From: an uncultured Sutterella sp.
GTDB taxonomy: Bacteria; Pseudomonadota; Gammaproteobacteria; Burkholderiales; Burkholderiaceae_F
Assembly: GCA_900542195.1 (NCBI GenBank)
Contig: UQNA01000007.1
Coordinates: forward strand, 5,435-69,434
Direction: 5' to 3'
DNA length: 64,000 nucleotides
Position numbers and translations under genes: made by a program. Of the stretch, positions 16,085-25,356 are shown one piece after another. The first letter of the stretch is position 1. Each line of letters begins with the position of its first letter. The notes beneath the pieces were generated by a model. That model did not search any database. It was not told where the DNA came from and was given only the letters and a program-made list of their open reading frames with translations.

Positions 16085-16391
16085 TAGAAGCCTCGCTATC
16101 AGCGTTCTCGTAAAGCAATAGCCACCTTGAATTTAATTCTTCGTACTGTGGATCGGACTGTCCTAAAGTATCTACAAAGTACAATCTGCCATTAAAGTTA
16201 GGGGAGGGGTAACAATTAATATCTGTACCAACACAAACTTTGCGACCCTTGAATATTTCAACCTCGTTGCAAGTCAAATCACAATAAAGAGATTCCGCAA
16301 CCTGCCTAAGCTGTATCACGCAGTTTTGAGAATCAAGCACTACTGAAAATTCTTGCCACGGAAGAGGGGATATTTCAATCTGTTCAATCAT
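16074..16391 (-). CDS. Baseplate plug-like protein
   Basis: 105 residues: EISPLPWQEFSVVLDSQNC near the start and FNGRLYFVDTLGQSDPQYEE later. This matches the small baseplate-plug family of simple myophages (N-terminal PxxxxQxF, C-terminal LxFxDTxGxxDP). Sits between the tape measure side and the hub. Confidence 0.7.
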   Translation of the reverse strand: MIEQIEISPLPWQEFSVVLDSQNCVIQLRQVAESLYCDLTCNEVEIFKGRKVCVGTDINCYPSPNFNGRLYFVDTLGQSDPQYEELNSRWLLLYENADSEASNEQ

Positions 16392-16401
16392 GTTTTACCC
16401 C

Positions 16402-16923
16402 TTACTTAAATTTATTAGAAACACTCTTAAAGAAGGAAGTTCTAGTTTGTGCCTGCCCGGTATTTACTTTGTTCGCAGAGGTTGCACGTTTAGGTGAATA
16501 CTTTGTTTTTTGTGTACTTAAATCAACGCTAATGATTTCTACAAAAGAACAATGTACCGATAAGAAACAAGCTCCGGTAGATTGCGTTCTCGTAAAGTCG
16601 TAATGGTCTAGTGCCATATTCCGCCAAATCTTGGCTGGAGAAAAAATAGTACAAGTTTCCGTACTTTGGATTTTCTTATCCAGCATGGCTAAAGCTAAAA
16701 CCTGTACTGGATAACTACCATTGAAAAGAAACTCAACGTTTACCCGCTCAGGTTCTCGGACAATGTTATAAGCTGCCAATTGTCCATTTTCAATCGGCTC
16801 AGTAGGTATCTTAGAACTTCTATCAGAATCAATAGAACCGATAGACGTATACGGCACAAAAGGTAAAAGGTTATCGCTAACTACTGTCCAAGCGAAACCC
16901 ATGACTGAATTAATTGAAGCCAT
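16402..16923 (-). CDS. Tail/baseplate-associated protein
   Basis: 173 residues, directly after the tape measure. Beta-rich with no motif I can name. The equivalent position in simple myophages is a protein linking tail tube to baseplate. The C-terminus is Lys/Ser-rich (TSFFKSVSNKFK). Confidence 0.55.
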   Translation of the reverse strand: MASINSVMGFAWTVVSDNLLPFVPYTSIGSIDSDRSSKIPTEPIENGQLAAYNIVREPERVNVEFLFNGSYPVQVLALAMLDKKIQSTETCTIFSPAKIWRNMALDHYDFTRTQSTGACFLSVHCSFVEIISVDLSTQKTKYSPKRATSANKVNTGQAQTRTSFFKSVSNKFK

Positions 16924-16925
16924 TT

Positions 16926-18641
16926 TTAGTAACTCGCTATTAAACCGGATGAGCTATTAGCTAACAAATCGTTTTTATTTAAACCTTCGGTTACGCCTTG
17001 CATGGTTGCTTGTTTAATTGCTTGCGGGTCTGCGTCACCGTTCACATTAATAACTACATCCGTCTTAACTTGATTGTTTACTGTGTTTTGTTTTACTGCT
17101 TTTCCAGCGTAAGACGCACCGTTACCGGCTATGTTTCCGGCCGGAGGAACTATCTTCTTTTCCTTATCGTCACCAAAACCCAAGAAGTTTTTAACGCTGT
17201 CCATGGGATTAGTTAATGCGTCCGGCATTTTCCAATCAGAGAAGAAATTAAGTTTTTCTGTTATCCAATCGAAAATAGAAGCAACACTTTCTTTAATGCT
17301 TTCCCATGTGTCTATAAACGTCTTTTTGATTTCAGGTAATTTATTAATTAAATCCGCAATACCTTTGGCAACCGATCCAATAGAACCAACAATCGTAAGA
17401 ATTGCAGATTTAACAACCGCCCCAAAGACATCCATAAACAAGTCTTTAACGGGCTTTAATGCGTCACCAAGTTCGCAAATAGCTTTCCATGCGTCTTTAA
17501 AAGATTGTCTTACGCCCTCAATATCTTCACTTGAATATCCAAGAGTTTCAAGAAACTCACCAAAAACGCTATCCCCGCCCTCAACGAAAGTAATTAAATC
17601 ATCTATGGCACCAGCCAATAAAACGATTAAACCGATTGCAACCCCTAGCGGGCTAAATAATGCGCCTAATACCTTCGGGGCATTAGTCAGAATTGCACGA
17701 GGGCCGAAGGCAGCAGCAGCCGCAACGGTAATAGTACCTAATGCAACCTTGATAAATTCTGAATGTTCTCCAATGAAATTGGCTAATTCCGCAAATGCTT
17801 TAACGGCTTTTTCAACATACGGGATAAAGAACTTAGCAAACTGGTTGCCAATGTTTTGAACCGCCATTCCTGTAGTTTGCCAAGCGATTTTAAAACGCCT
17901 TGCATTCTCTGCGTCCTTAGGCGTTAAGGCCATTTTCCGATAAGTTTCAACAAGCGTATTCATTTGCTTATTGTTTTGCAGGAAAACGGCAGCACTTTCA
18001 CGGGTCAAACCCATATATTTCAGGGCATAGTCAGCCTGAGCACCGCTCATGCCATTAAGTTGTTTTCCCATTCTTAGGAAAACTTCACCGCTTGCGCCTG
18101 TGCGTTCGGTAAACGATTTCATAGCGTTAGTAAATGCCTCAGCACTACCACCCGCCGCCACATTAGCCTTGCGCCATGCGTCTATTTCCGATACGTTCAT
18201 CCGTACGGACTTGGATAAATCATCTAACTTAGCTCCTTCATCGAGGAAGTTAGTAAACATGAGCTTTGCGCCGAACATTGCCACTAATGGCCCGGCATAA
18301 GACTTGATAGCGGAAAATACTCTTTTAGCGGTGCTGTCTAATTGTTCAAACGCTTTTTGTCCTTGCTTACCTGCTTTATCTAAATCTTTTCCGGTTTGTT
18401 CTGCTTTAATGGAGGCTTGGTTTAATCCTTTACCTACTTTAACTATTGCGTCTCCAGTCTCGTTTACTTTTTGAGCTGTAATGTCTGTCGCATTACCTAA
18501 AAGATGATTGATATCTTCATCTGCACCAGCAGATTTTTTAATTAGGTAATCTAACTTTTTGGCTAATAAATCAAAGAACTCAATAATCCCGTCCGCTTTC
18601 AAGCCAATGTCGATTAATAGTTGATCTGTTGTAGTTGCCAT
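16926..18641 (-). CDS. Tail tape-measure protein
   Basis: About 571 residues. Start taken at MATTTDQLLIDIG (18641). Long helical N-terminal half, a hydrophobic middle (VAIGLIVLLAGAIDDLITFV) and a C-terminal DVVINVNGDADPQAIKQ segment usual in tape measures. Sets tail length, so a fairly short contractile tail is expected. Preceded by the frameshift chaperone region. Confidence 0.85.
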   Translation of the reverse strand: MATTTDQLLIDIGLKADGIIEFFDLLAKKLDYLIKKSAGADEDINHLLGNATDITAQKVNETGDAIVKVGKGLNQASIKAEQTGKDLDKAGKQGQKAFEQLDSTAKRVFSAIKSYAGPLVAMFGAKLMFTNFLDEGAKLDDLSKSVRMNVSEIDAWRKANVAAGGSAEAFTNAMKSFTERTGASGEVFLRMGKQLNGMSGAQADYALKYMGLTRESAAVFLQNNKQMNTLVETYRKMALTPKDAENARRFKIAWQTTGMAVQNIGNQFAKFFIPYVEKAVKAFAELANFIGEHSEFIKVALGTITVAAAAAFGPRAILTNAPKVLGALFSPLGVAIGLIVLLAGAIDDLITFVEGGDSVFGEFLETLGYSSEDIEGVRQSFKDAWKAICELGDALKPVKDLFMDVFGAVVKSAILTIVGSIGSVAKGIADLINKLPEIKKTFIDTWESIKESVASIFDWITEKLNFFSDWKMPDALTNPMDSVKNFLGFGDDKEKKIVPPAGNIAGNGASYAGKAVKQNTVNNQVKTDVVINVNGDADPQAIKQATMQGVTEGLNKNDLLANSSSGLIASY

Positions 18642-18672
18642 GATTTTCAGCCAAAAAGTTAGAAGTAATAAG

Positions 18673-18880
18673 TTAGTTTTGGCTCTTTTGTACGAGCCAT
18701 TTGTTGTAGTTCTCAACTAAAAGAACTTCATCCAACTGATACGCTTCTTCTAGCGTCATAGTTGTTTGAAGTTCTTGTAGTGTCGCTAAGTTGTTAGCAA
18801 TTAAGCGAGAAAAAAGCGGGGAAAAGTTAGAAGGTGTCGCAATTCCCCGCACTTTTGCACAATCAGCTAGAAACTCACCC
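18673..18880 (-). CDS. Tail-assembly chaperone extension in the -1 frame
   Basis: Just before the stop of the chaperone gene, the -1 frame opens and runs to TAA at 18673: EFLADCAKVRGIATPSNF, then a helix and LTLEEAYQLDEVLLVEN-like segment. Tail chaperones of this type are usually made as short and long forms by programmed -1 slippage. I see no textbook slippery heptamer, so the exact shift site is undecided (CCC and GGGG runs near 18880-18890 are candidates). Confidence 0.6.
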
Positions 18881-19262
18881 CGCCTTGGGAGGTATGTTTC
18901 AGAAAGTTGGGAAAAAAACCAAAATTTGCCTCAACTGATTCTTTTCTTAATCTAAGAAGAGTAAGCGGAGAGGAAATATAGCCGTCTGCGTCATCGTAAG
19001 AAAATTGTGTTTCCTTACCGTCACAAACTCGATACACGCATTTAAGCACTTCATCAAGAATTGCTTTAGCTTCTGGATATGGAGCACTTAATACCGCTTT
19101 AATAGCTTCATTGTAATTAATAGAATCAAAATTCATATTTTTCCCGGCTAACATTGCAACACGGATAATTAAATCTTCCGCTTTAGTTGCAGGAAAAGGA
19201 TAAATCTTGAATGTGAGCTTATTTCCGCCGTCATCCAGCTTAATAATTTTCGGTTCTTTCAT
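18867..19262 (-). CDS. Tail-assembly chaperone (short form)
   Basis: 131 residues between tube and tape measure, the standard place for this chaperone. NKLTFKIYPFPATKAEDLII and SPLTLLRLRKESVEANF fit the family in DUF3383-sheath phages. Probably coats the tape measure during tail assembly. Confidence 0.7.
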   Translation of the reverse strand: MKEPKIIKLDDGGNKLTFKIYPFPATKAEDLIIRVAMLAGKNMNFDSINYNEAIKAVLSAPYPEAKAILDEVLKCVYRVCDGKETQFSYDDADGYISSPLTLLRLRKESVEANFGFFPNFLKHTSQGGVSF

Positions 19263-19264
19263 TA

Positions 19265-19708
19265 TTAAATTTTCTCCATTTTTTCAAAGTGGAATACCCA
19301 AGTTGTCGGAGCCAAAACCTTGTTAACGGCTGGCAACGGGTTTGCGGTTTGAAGTACACCTTTAGAAAACTGATAAGACTTGCCAATACTTGGTAAACGT
19401 ACAGTTAAGTTACAAACATAGATCTTCTTGTTTGAACTCATTGCTTCATAAATATTTGCAAATGCGAAAGCCGTAGGAGAATTAGCTTCTAACGTGATTG
19501 TTACCGGATAAATATTGGGGGTAACACCAGCAGCCATATGACCGTCCACGCCCATGCGGGTTTCGGCAATTTGCATTGAATCGGCAACAATTGCAGCGTC
19601 TGTTGAGAAATTTTGTAATTGAATGCCATTCGGATATAAATCTTCTACTGTCATAACCGCTGAGGCATTAGCAGCGGTGATATCTAAATTTTGTGTTGGT
19701 AAAGCCAT
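19265..19708 (-). CDS. Tail tube protein (DUF3277-like)
   Basis: 147 residues directly after the sheath gene. Contains IADSMQIAETRMGVDGHMAA and VTITLEANSPTAFAFANIYE, a pattern of the DUF3277 tube family. Forms the inner tube through which DNA passes. Confidence 0.8.
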   Translation of the reverse strand: MALPTQNLDITAANASAVMTVEDLYPNGIQLQNFSTDAAIVADSMQIAETRMGVDGHMAAGVTPNIYPVTITLEANSPTAFAFANIYEAMSSNKKIYVCNLTVRLPSIGKSYQFSKGVLQTANPLPAVNKVLAPTTWVFHFEKMEKI

Positions 19709-19727
19709 TTTTAAGCTCCAAAACTAA

Positions 19728-21224
19728 TTAAAGGGTGGCTGTTAAAGGGAGGGTGATTCGCTGAATTGCTCCGGCATAAGTAAACCATAAGCCTAGGCGT
19801 GGCGTTCCTCTTTCGGTTCTTACGTTCGCAGACGGGGACTCAATCAAGTACCAATAACCTTTAGAGTACAAATCTTGTTTAATGTTTGTATTGGCGGTTT
19901 CAGTAAGTAACTGTTGAACTTGAGAGTTGGATAGTTCTAATCCTGTATCAATAACGCCATTGCGTTTTGCTTCGTTGATAGGGTCAAGTAACCACGCTTC
20001 AATAAATGCAAATCCAAGGGCGTTATAAGGTGCTCTATTAATTGAAGCGAAGCCGTCCATAATTTGGCGTTGAATGCGAGCTTTAAACCAAATCATTCCG
20101 TAGAGAACATCAATGAACTCATAGATACCGGATAGCAAACAACCTCTATTAATAAAATCAAATTCTGCGTTACGGGTTGCAAATGCTCCCACGTAATTCA
20201 CTCTTAAATCATCTAAGGCTTCGGCTACTTCATCGCTTAGAACGCTTGCTTTAATGCCAGAAGCGGATTTAGCGAACCATGTTTTAATTCCTTGGTTTGC
20301 CGTCCAGTCAATGGAGGCACCCACGGCCAAAAATGTAGCGGTTTCCTGCGCACTGCCGTAAACCTCAACAAGACAATTGAAGTTATTTTCTTTCAGCTTG
20401 TAGGCTTTAGTTTGAGATTGTGTCGCTTGATTGGTCATCTTTACGTCATTATCCCAATCAAAGTAAACATAATCATCATCGATATCTGCCCACTTAGCCA
20501 ATTCCATGGCCTCTTCTAATTCTGTCTCGTAAAGAGTAGTAAACCCTACCCAGTTGCGAGAAACAGAAGTAATAAGATTCATGTTTTGAGCAGGTGTTAA
20601 AGCCTTAGAACCTTGGGATAAAACCGCTCCGGTTTCTTCACTCAAACCTAACAAAGCGGACAAGTCAGTGCCAGAACCTGTGGCCTCAGCGTAACCGATT
20701 GTCGCAGTGTCACCTGTTGCGGTGGTTGTAAGAATAATGGCTTTCTGGTCAGAGTTATAAACGCCTGTAACGCCTGTAATGGCTGTAGCCAATAAAGTGG
20801 CAACTTCACTTAATGATTTAGCTGTAGATAAATCCAAGTCGGATACTGTTTTGGTTTCAGCCCCAATAGTAATTTTTAATGAGCCGTCTTCAATCTTAAC
20901 CAGTTCGGATAATTGGACATTGATAGGAGCAGAACGAATCCAAGCGGCACAATCAGCGGATACTCTGCGGGCAACAAATAATCTTTGTACTGATTTCTGT
21001 TGGTTGTTTACGCCTGAAAAATACTGATTAGCAAAATCAGCTTCTTTAGATTCTGCCCCAAAATAATTGGCTACTGATTGAGCTGTAATGAACTCAACCA
21101 CCGGCTTAGAGGTCGGAATAAGTGCATTATTGGTAAGCAAGAGGCCGTTAGTTTCGAGGTCAGCCGAACCCGCCCCGATCACTCTTGGAGTAATGGAAAC
21201 TAGGTAGTTACTATTGATTGACAT
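19728..21224 (-). CDS. Contractile tail sheath protein (DUF3383-like)
   Basis: 498 residues. The N-terminus has SITPRVIGAGSADLETNGLL, a middle domain and the C-terminal INRAPYNALGFAFIEAWLLD segment typical of DUF3383 sheaths. Marks the phage as a myovirus. A terminator-like hairpin lies just upstream (21242-21264), so its transcription may be separately controlled. Confidence 0.85.
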   Translation of the reverse strand: MSINSNYLVSITPRVIGAGSADLETNGLLLTNNALIPTSKPVVEFITAQSVANYFGAESKEADFANQYFSGVNNQQKSVQRLFVARRVSADCAAWIRSAPINVQLSELVKIEDGSLKITIGAETKTVSDLDLSTAKSLSEVATLLATAITGVTGVYNSDQKAIILTTTATGDTATIGYAEATGSGTDLSALLGLSEETGAVLSQGSKALTPAQNMNLITSVSRNWVGFTTLYETELEEAMELAKWADIDDDYVYFDWDNDVKMTNQATQSQTKAYKLKENNFNCLVEVYGSAQETATFLAVGASIDWTANQGIKTWFAKSASGIKASVLSDEVAEALDDLRVNYVGAFATRNAEFDFINRGCLLSGIYEFIDVLYGMIWFKARIQRQIMDGFASINRAPYNALGFAFIEAWLLDPINEAKRNGVIDTGLELSNSQVQQLLTETANTNIKQDLYSKGYWYLIESPSANVRTERGTPRLGLWFTYAGAIQRITLPLTATL

Positions 21225-21237
21225 AGTTAAATCCCAT

Positions 21238-21264
21238 AAAAAAAGACCGCTCTAAACGGTCTTT
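21238..21264 (-). terminator. Terminator just upstream of the sheath gene
   Basis: AAAGACCG/CGGTCTTT stem (21242-21249 with 21257-21264). On the minus strand it is followed by seven T. It lies 18 bases before the sheath start and so between head-connector and tail genes. Confidence 0.7.
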
Positions 21265-21359
21265 GGTTGATTGATATGCAAATATTAAAAATTTTGTATT
21301 TTTCTTTGAGTCATTTTTTAGACTGGTGTACTATTTCCGTATGGATTTTTCAGGTGGTC

Positions 21360-21488
21360 TCAGGAGAGTGGGCCCTTAGCCTTTCTAAAGAACCTGAAAT
21401 TAGGAACCTGACGAACTCTAGCTCTGTGAGGGTCATCACCTAGATAAGTCAGGTTCTCTGCTTTACCTATTTCCTTAGCATTTTCCAT
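21360..21488 (-). CDS. Small basic protein (42 aa)
   Basis: ATG at 21488, TGA at 21360. Peptide includes ENLTYLGDDPHRARVRQVPN and ends with FRFFRKAKGPLS. It starts two bases after the preceding gene stops and is on the same strand, which favours a real gene. Unrecognised. Confidence 0.45.
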   Translation of the reverse strand: MENAKEIGKAENLTYLGDDPHRARVRQVPNFRFFRKAKGPLS

Positions 21489-21490
21489 TT

Positions 21491-22090
21491 TTAATCGTCC
21501 TTAGGTGGATAGCTAACATCAACATTCTTCAAATCAACGTTTACGGCACTAAAGAATCCCATAGTCGCTTTAACTACTGATTTCATACTCAAGTGAAGCG
21601 TTAATGTTGAACGTTTTACATAAGAATCAGAATCGCCGACAAGAGTTGTATCTTTCGGATCATCTGCGTATAGCAGGCTTAATCCTCTGTCTTTAAAGAA
21701 TTGAACCCCAACCGAGGAGCGGGCTACAGTGTCCAAGGCCTGCGCTCTTAACATTGCATTAATGCCGTCTTCTCCGTTCTTAGTCGAAGCGTAGCAGTCA
21801 ACTTGTACCAAGACTTCTACAGTATTAGACAAATAAATTTCATCATCTAAACCTTTTTCATCGTATTCTTCAAATCCTGTGCCGTGGCGCACACTAGAGA
21901 TATACGAGAAGATAACGTAATCGTTACTTTCAGCAGGTAATGCGATATTGTTCTGATTACCGTAAAAGATATTCTCTTTTTTAATTTCGGGTACGGCAAA
22001 AACAGATAAGAACTCATAAATCGTTTTAACAATGTTAGGGGTTAAGTTCTCCGCCTTGATTGTCGGTTCCTGTGCCGTTTTCGTTTTCAT
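21491..22090 (-). CDS. Tail completion/neck protein (LIC_12616-like)
   Basis: About 199 residues, start taken at MKTKTAQEPTIK. NITLPAESNDYVIFS-like and NTVEVLVQVDCYASTKNGED segments match the phage neck/tail terminator family next to the sheath in simple myophages. Overlaps the gene upstream by more than 50 bases. Confidence 0.65.
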   Translation of the reverse strand: MKTKTAQEPTIKAENLTPNIVKTIYEFLSVFAVPEIKKENIFYGNQNNIALPAESNDYVIFSYISSVRHGTGFEEYDEKGLDDEIYLSNTVEVLVQVDCYASTKNGEDGINAMLRAQALDTVARSSVGVQFFKDRGLSLLYADDPKDTTLVGDSDSYVKRSTLTLHLSMKSVVKATMGFFSAVNVDLKNVDVSYPPKDD

Positions 22091-22529
22091 TATCTTCTTC
22101 ATCGTCATTTTCTTTAATCGTTAACTGTGGCGTATCAGTTTGAAAAGTACACCGAACACAAACCCAGCCAGCGTCCGAGAAATCTTCTAATACCGCTGTG
22201 ATAAGCCAATACCCGCCAAACTTATCAACAATGTAATCACCCGAACGGGCGAGAGGTCTATATAAGCTCCACGGCCTCGATTCACGGTCATTAGACGCAT
22301 GAATGTATAGCTTTCTGATTGTTGAGTTTTGACCCGCCAAATTTGCATGGTCTAGAGTACTATCCCCCTCACTTTGAAAGTTTCCGGTAATTGTTTCAGC
22401 TGGTGCATATAACGCTTTAATCAAGCCGTTTACGTTCTCTTGTCCTAAGGAACGATAGTAGGTAAAAGAATCATCTTGATAGTTAGCGTTAATCGCATGA
22501 CGCACGATTGAATGTAGATTCAAGCTCAT
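22035..22529 (-). CDS. Head-tail connector region protein (164 aa)
   Basis: Between the gp10/gpG-like protein and the neck protein. Contains FTYYRSLGQENVNGLIKALY and a C-terminal acidic Asn/Gly tail. Unrecognised beyond position; probably a connector or neck component. Confidence 0.55.
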   Translation of the reverse strand: MSLNLHSIVRHAINANYQDDSFTYYRSLGQENVNGLIKALYAPAETITGNFQSEGDSTLDHANLAGQNSTIRKLYIHASNDRESRPWSLYRPLARSGDYIVDKFGGYWLITAVLEDFSDAGWVCVRCTFQTDTPQLTIKENDDEEDNENENGTGTDNQGGELNP

Positions 22530-22531
22530 TA

Positions 22532-23095
22532 TTAAATTACCTTCATACTAATAGACGCTAACAACTTTCCGCTTAGTTTCATCGGTTGCGTTGTTGTCGT
22601 GTTATTAGGCAATGCGCCGCCTCCTTGAATTTTTCTTACTTTTTTATTTTCTCCAAGAGCTTCAAACATTGCCATAGTCAATGGGGAACGTTTAGGAAAA
22701 GAACCTGCCGGACAACCGCCTTGATTAATTGTTTCTTGGATATCCGCTACTACTACAGTGCCTAAAATTTCAAAAGCTGTTTTAACGTTTTGGGTTCTTA
22801 TCAATTGAGCTTTAAGCAGTTCCGCCCATTCCTTATTTTTTTGAGCGAACGTAGCACGCATAAAAGGGCGGGGCGGATTACTTAGAGTTGAAAACTTATA
22901 GTTAGTTCCTAGTTGCGCATTTAACCAAGCGTTTTGTTTAGGCGTTACTCTTTGAACCCAACCGTACTCTAAATACATTCCATACGTTGCAATCTCTGGA
23001 TTCATGACCCCAACAAGTAATTTCTTACTCGCATTGGCTTTAATGTTTTCAAGTAACTTACCTGTTAGGTTATTAGATAGGACTCGAATAGCCAT
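22532..23095 (-). CDS. Head-tail joining protein, HK97 gp10/Mu gpG-like
   Basis: 187 residues. VGVMNPEIATYGMYLEYGW, then a segment PPRPFMRATFAQKNKEWAEL and APLS-type KRSPLTMA, match virion-morphogenesis proteins (peptide R-PFMR is diagnostic). Acts at the head-tail interface. Confidence 0.72.
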   Translation of the reverse strand: MAIRVLSNNLTGKLLENIKANASKKLLVGVMNPEIATYGMYLEYGWVQRVTPKQNAWLNAQLGTNYKFSTLSNPPRPFMRATFAQKNKEWAELLKAQLIRTQNVKTAFEILGTVVVADIQETINQGGCPAGSFPKRSPLTMAMFEALGENKKVRKIQGGGALPNNTTTTQPMKLSGKLLASISMKVI

Positions 23096-23185
23096 GATAA
23101 AATTTGCTTAGTGTTTTTCTTAAGGCTTCATTCAAAACCGTTCGGAACTATTCAGTCCGGGCGGTTTTCTTTTATCTAAAAATCG

Positions 23186-23614
23186 TTATCCCCACGGGTG
23201 AAAATTACCCCCACCGTAGAATCTTCCCCCAACTCTGTATCTTGCGGTCATAGTCCAATACATAGCACCGCATTTTGTTTGCGCCCACCAGTCACCAACG
23301 TAAGTATTAGCTTTTAGCAGGTCAAAAGAAGTACTTACTGATCCTTGACTAGCACTAGTAACTCTTCCGGGCTGACCTTCCGGTCGTTGGTCTAAAGTTA
23401 GCAAGTGGCAAGTAGCAAGATAAAGCAGCCGTTCACGCAAAAAGATTTTATTTTCGGGGTCGTAAGGTGCAAAACTATCAGCGTCTGTATTGCTTACAAA
23501 CTCAACGGCTAAATCAAAGTAATACTGCAAGTATTCATCCGAAAATTTAACTTCATCCGAATAAGCCGGATAAATTTCTCTAAATTTGTCGGGGTCAAAA
23601 ATAACTACTGCCAT
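23186..23614 (-). CDS. Head-tail adaptor (DUF4054-like)
   Basis: 142 residues. FDPDKFREIYPAYSDEVKFS at the N-terminus and GRVTSASQGSVSTSFDL later are typical of DUF4054 adaptors. Located right after the capsid block as expected. Confidence 0.8.
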   Translation of the reverse strand: MAVVIFDPDKFREIYPAYSDEVKFSDEYLQYYFDLAVEFVSNTDADSFAPYDPENKIFLRERLLYLATCHLLTLDQRPEGQPGRVTSASQGSVSTSFDLLKANTYVGDWWAQTKCGAMYWTMTARYRVGGRFYGGGNFHPWG

Positions 23615-23642
23615 AGTGCACCATAAAAAAAGGAAGATTTAA

Positions 23643-24152
23643 TTACTCTTCTTGTTTTGCTTCTTTAACGCTCATTGATTCCGGGATAATCGGGTGTAAT
23701 CCGTTGTCCATTTCTTCTAATTCCCCGTGGTCTTGTTTAGAGTTGTATTCGTCTTCGGTTTTCATCTCTAATAAACACGGTAACCCGCCATTAAAGCCTT
23801 TAAAAGCTCTTTCACCGCCGTGCATTCTTACAATGTTTTCCCAGTCAACACGGTCTAATTTCACGGCAACACTATTGCCACGACCTAACAAAATGCCTTC
23901 TTTTTTACCTTTTAAATGATCGTTTAAACCGGGAAATACAATGGTCTTAGTTCCTCCGTTCTTTGTCGGAACGTCATCAAACATAAGGCCATGAGGTAAG
24001 GAGCAAGCGATGATTACAGTATCGCTAGATTTAGCGTTACTCTTAACTTTCTTTTCTTCTTCAAAGGAAGTTGATACCACTTGCGGGGTTTCAACTGTTT
24101 GAGCTGTTTGAACTGTTTGTTTTGCTGTAGCAGTATTAGCTTTACGTGCCAT
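23643..24152 (-). CDS. Hypothetical virion-region protein (169 aa)
   Basis: A Thr/Gln-rich N-terminus precedes a compact domain (VIIACSLPHGLMFDDVPTKN; ENIVRMHGGERAFKGF). Lies between major capsid and DUF4054 adaptor. Conserved position in related phages suggests a minor head protein; no enzymatic motif. Confidence 0.55.
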   Translation of the reverse strand: MARKANTATAKQTVQTAQTVETPQVVSTSFEEEKKVKSNAKSSDTVIIACSLPHGLMFDDVPTKNGGTKTIVFPGLNDHLKGKKEGILLGRGNSVAVKLDRVDWENIVRMHGGERAFKGFNGGLPCLLEMKTEDEYNSKQDHGELEEMDNGLHPIIPESMSVKEAKQEE

Positions 24153-24170
24153 TGTTTTAATCCTTAACTT

Positions 24171-24214
24171 AAAAAAAAGGAAGAGAGGGTTAGCGTCTAT
24201 GCGCCCTCTCTTCC
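24171..24214 (-). terminator. Strong terminator after the capsid gene
   Basis: Eleven-bp stem GGAAGAGAGGG/CCCTCTCTTCC (24179-24189 with 24204-24214), followed on the minus strand by eight T. Confidence 0.85.
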
Positions 24215-24248
24215 TTAACGTGAGGAGAATCTAAGAGAAAAAATGACC

Positions 24249-24275
24249 AAAAAAAACCGGTATTTAAATACCGGT
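24249..24275 (-). terminator. Terminator overlapping the capsid stop codon
   Basis: Perfect palindrome ACCGGTATTTAAATACCGGT (24256-24275) containing the TAA of the capsid gene, followed on the minus strand by T7. With the 24171 terminator it makes a tandem pair. Confidence 0.8.
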
Positions 24276-25322
24276 CATTGTTGCGATTAGTGAAGGTCTT
24301 CGGATTACCGTTCCCCAAGTACCGCCCATTACTTTCTGCTCGAAAGAAGAAAGTTTAGGAATAGTGCGACCAACGAAGTATTTTTCGCTGTAGCAAGCGG
24401 TTCCGGTATCAGTTCCCATCAGCGTTGGAACAGTCATATAAAGCATTTCACCTGCGCTAGTTGAAAGCTCCGGCAACTGGACAATTTCCATACCCGGGAA
24501 GCTCTTCTTAAGCATATCTACTGCGGTAAGGCCGAAGCTGTTCGGTGAAGAAAGGTAAGGAGCCATTGCATTACTAATAGCTAAAACAATTCTTCCATTC
24601 ATATCAACCAAACCGCCATTGTTGGCACTAATTTGTGTCCAGAGTTTATTAATATCGTTATAAACGATATTAGCTGTAGCCTCTGGATTAGCAGCGGTTT
24701 TATCTGCCCATGTGCTCTTAGAGTTAATGGAAATAGGAGCGATAGAAGTTGGAAGATTCGGGTCGTTTAACATACCGTAAATTTTCTTACCGTCAACACC
24801 GTAAAGGGCAAATTTATTGTGTGCTCTTGCCAAAATAAATGCGGCGGCTTTCTGCTTAGAGGAAACAAGATTTAATTTAGCTTTGGCGGCGGTATCTGTT
24901 TCCAAGTCACCGTATTTAATAGTAGTAGAGAATAAGAAGTTTTCTCTAACCGGATAGGCAACGTTAACATCTGCGCTTACATTGTCCGCAAAGTCGGAGT
25001 AAGGGGTTACGTCACCTACATACTCTTCCACCGGGAAGGTATAGAACTTATCAGTTCTATCTCCCTTACGGGCTTCGGGCATAATCTTAGACGCATTCAA
25101 TGCGCCAAAGAGGATTTCTACTACCTGCGGGTCGATAAAAGTAGTATAAACGGTAGGAACGCCAACACTAACCGGTGTTTGTAATGCGGCGTCTCTAGCT
25201 AATCTTTGAGCTGTCTTTTCATAATCAACAATAATAGATCCGCTGTCTTCGGCATAAGACATGAAGTCTTTTACTTGCAAGCCTCCGACACCTTTTAGCT
25301 TTGCTTTTTCAAAATTGTTCAT
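24264..25322 (-). CDS. Major capsid protein (DUF2184-like)
   Basis: 352 residues. FMSYAEDSGSIIVDYEKTAQ near the start and a HK97-like body with KFALYGVDGKKIYGMLNDPN are typical of DUF2184 capsid proteins. Encoded after the cement protein and before two strong terminators, which should keep the highly expressed head messages separate from tail genes. Confidence 0.85.
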   Translation of the reverse strand: MNNFEKAKLKGVGGLQVKDFMSYAEDSGSIIVDYEKTAQRLARDAALQTPVSVGVPTVYTTFIDPQVVEILFGALNASKIMPEARKGDRTDKFYTFPVEEYVGDVTPYSDFADNVSADVNVAYPVRENFLFSTTIKYGDLETDTAAKAKLNLVSSKQKAAAFILARAHNKFALYGVDGKKIYGMLNDPNLPTSIAPISINSKSTWADKTAANPEATANIVYNDINKLWTQISANNGGLVDMNGRIVLAISNAMAPYLSSPNSFGLTAVDMLKKSFPGMEIVQLPELSTSAGEMLYMTVPTLMGTDTGTACYSEKYFVGRTIPKLSSFEQKVMGGTWGTVIRRPSLIATMTGI

Positions 25323-25356
25323 TTATTAATCTCCAAAAAAAATTTGAGTATCTGGA

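Noticed and set aside
17131..17859. Large plus-strand frame opposite the tape measure (242 codons)
   Set aside because: Antisense shadow of a clear tape-measure gene; similar shadows occur opposite 26435-26761, 57435-58070 and 60320-60865.
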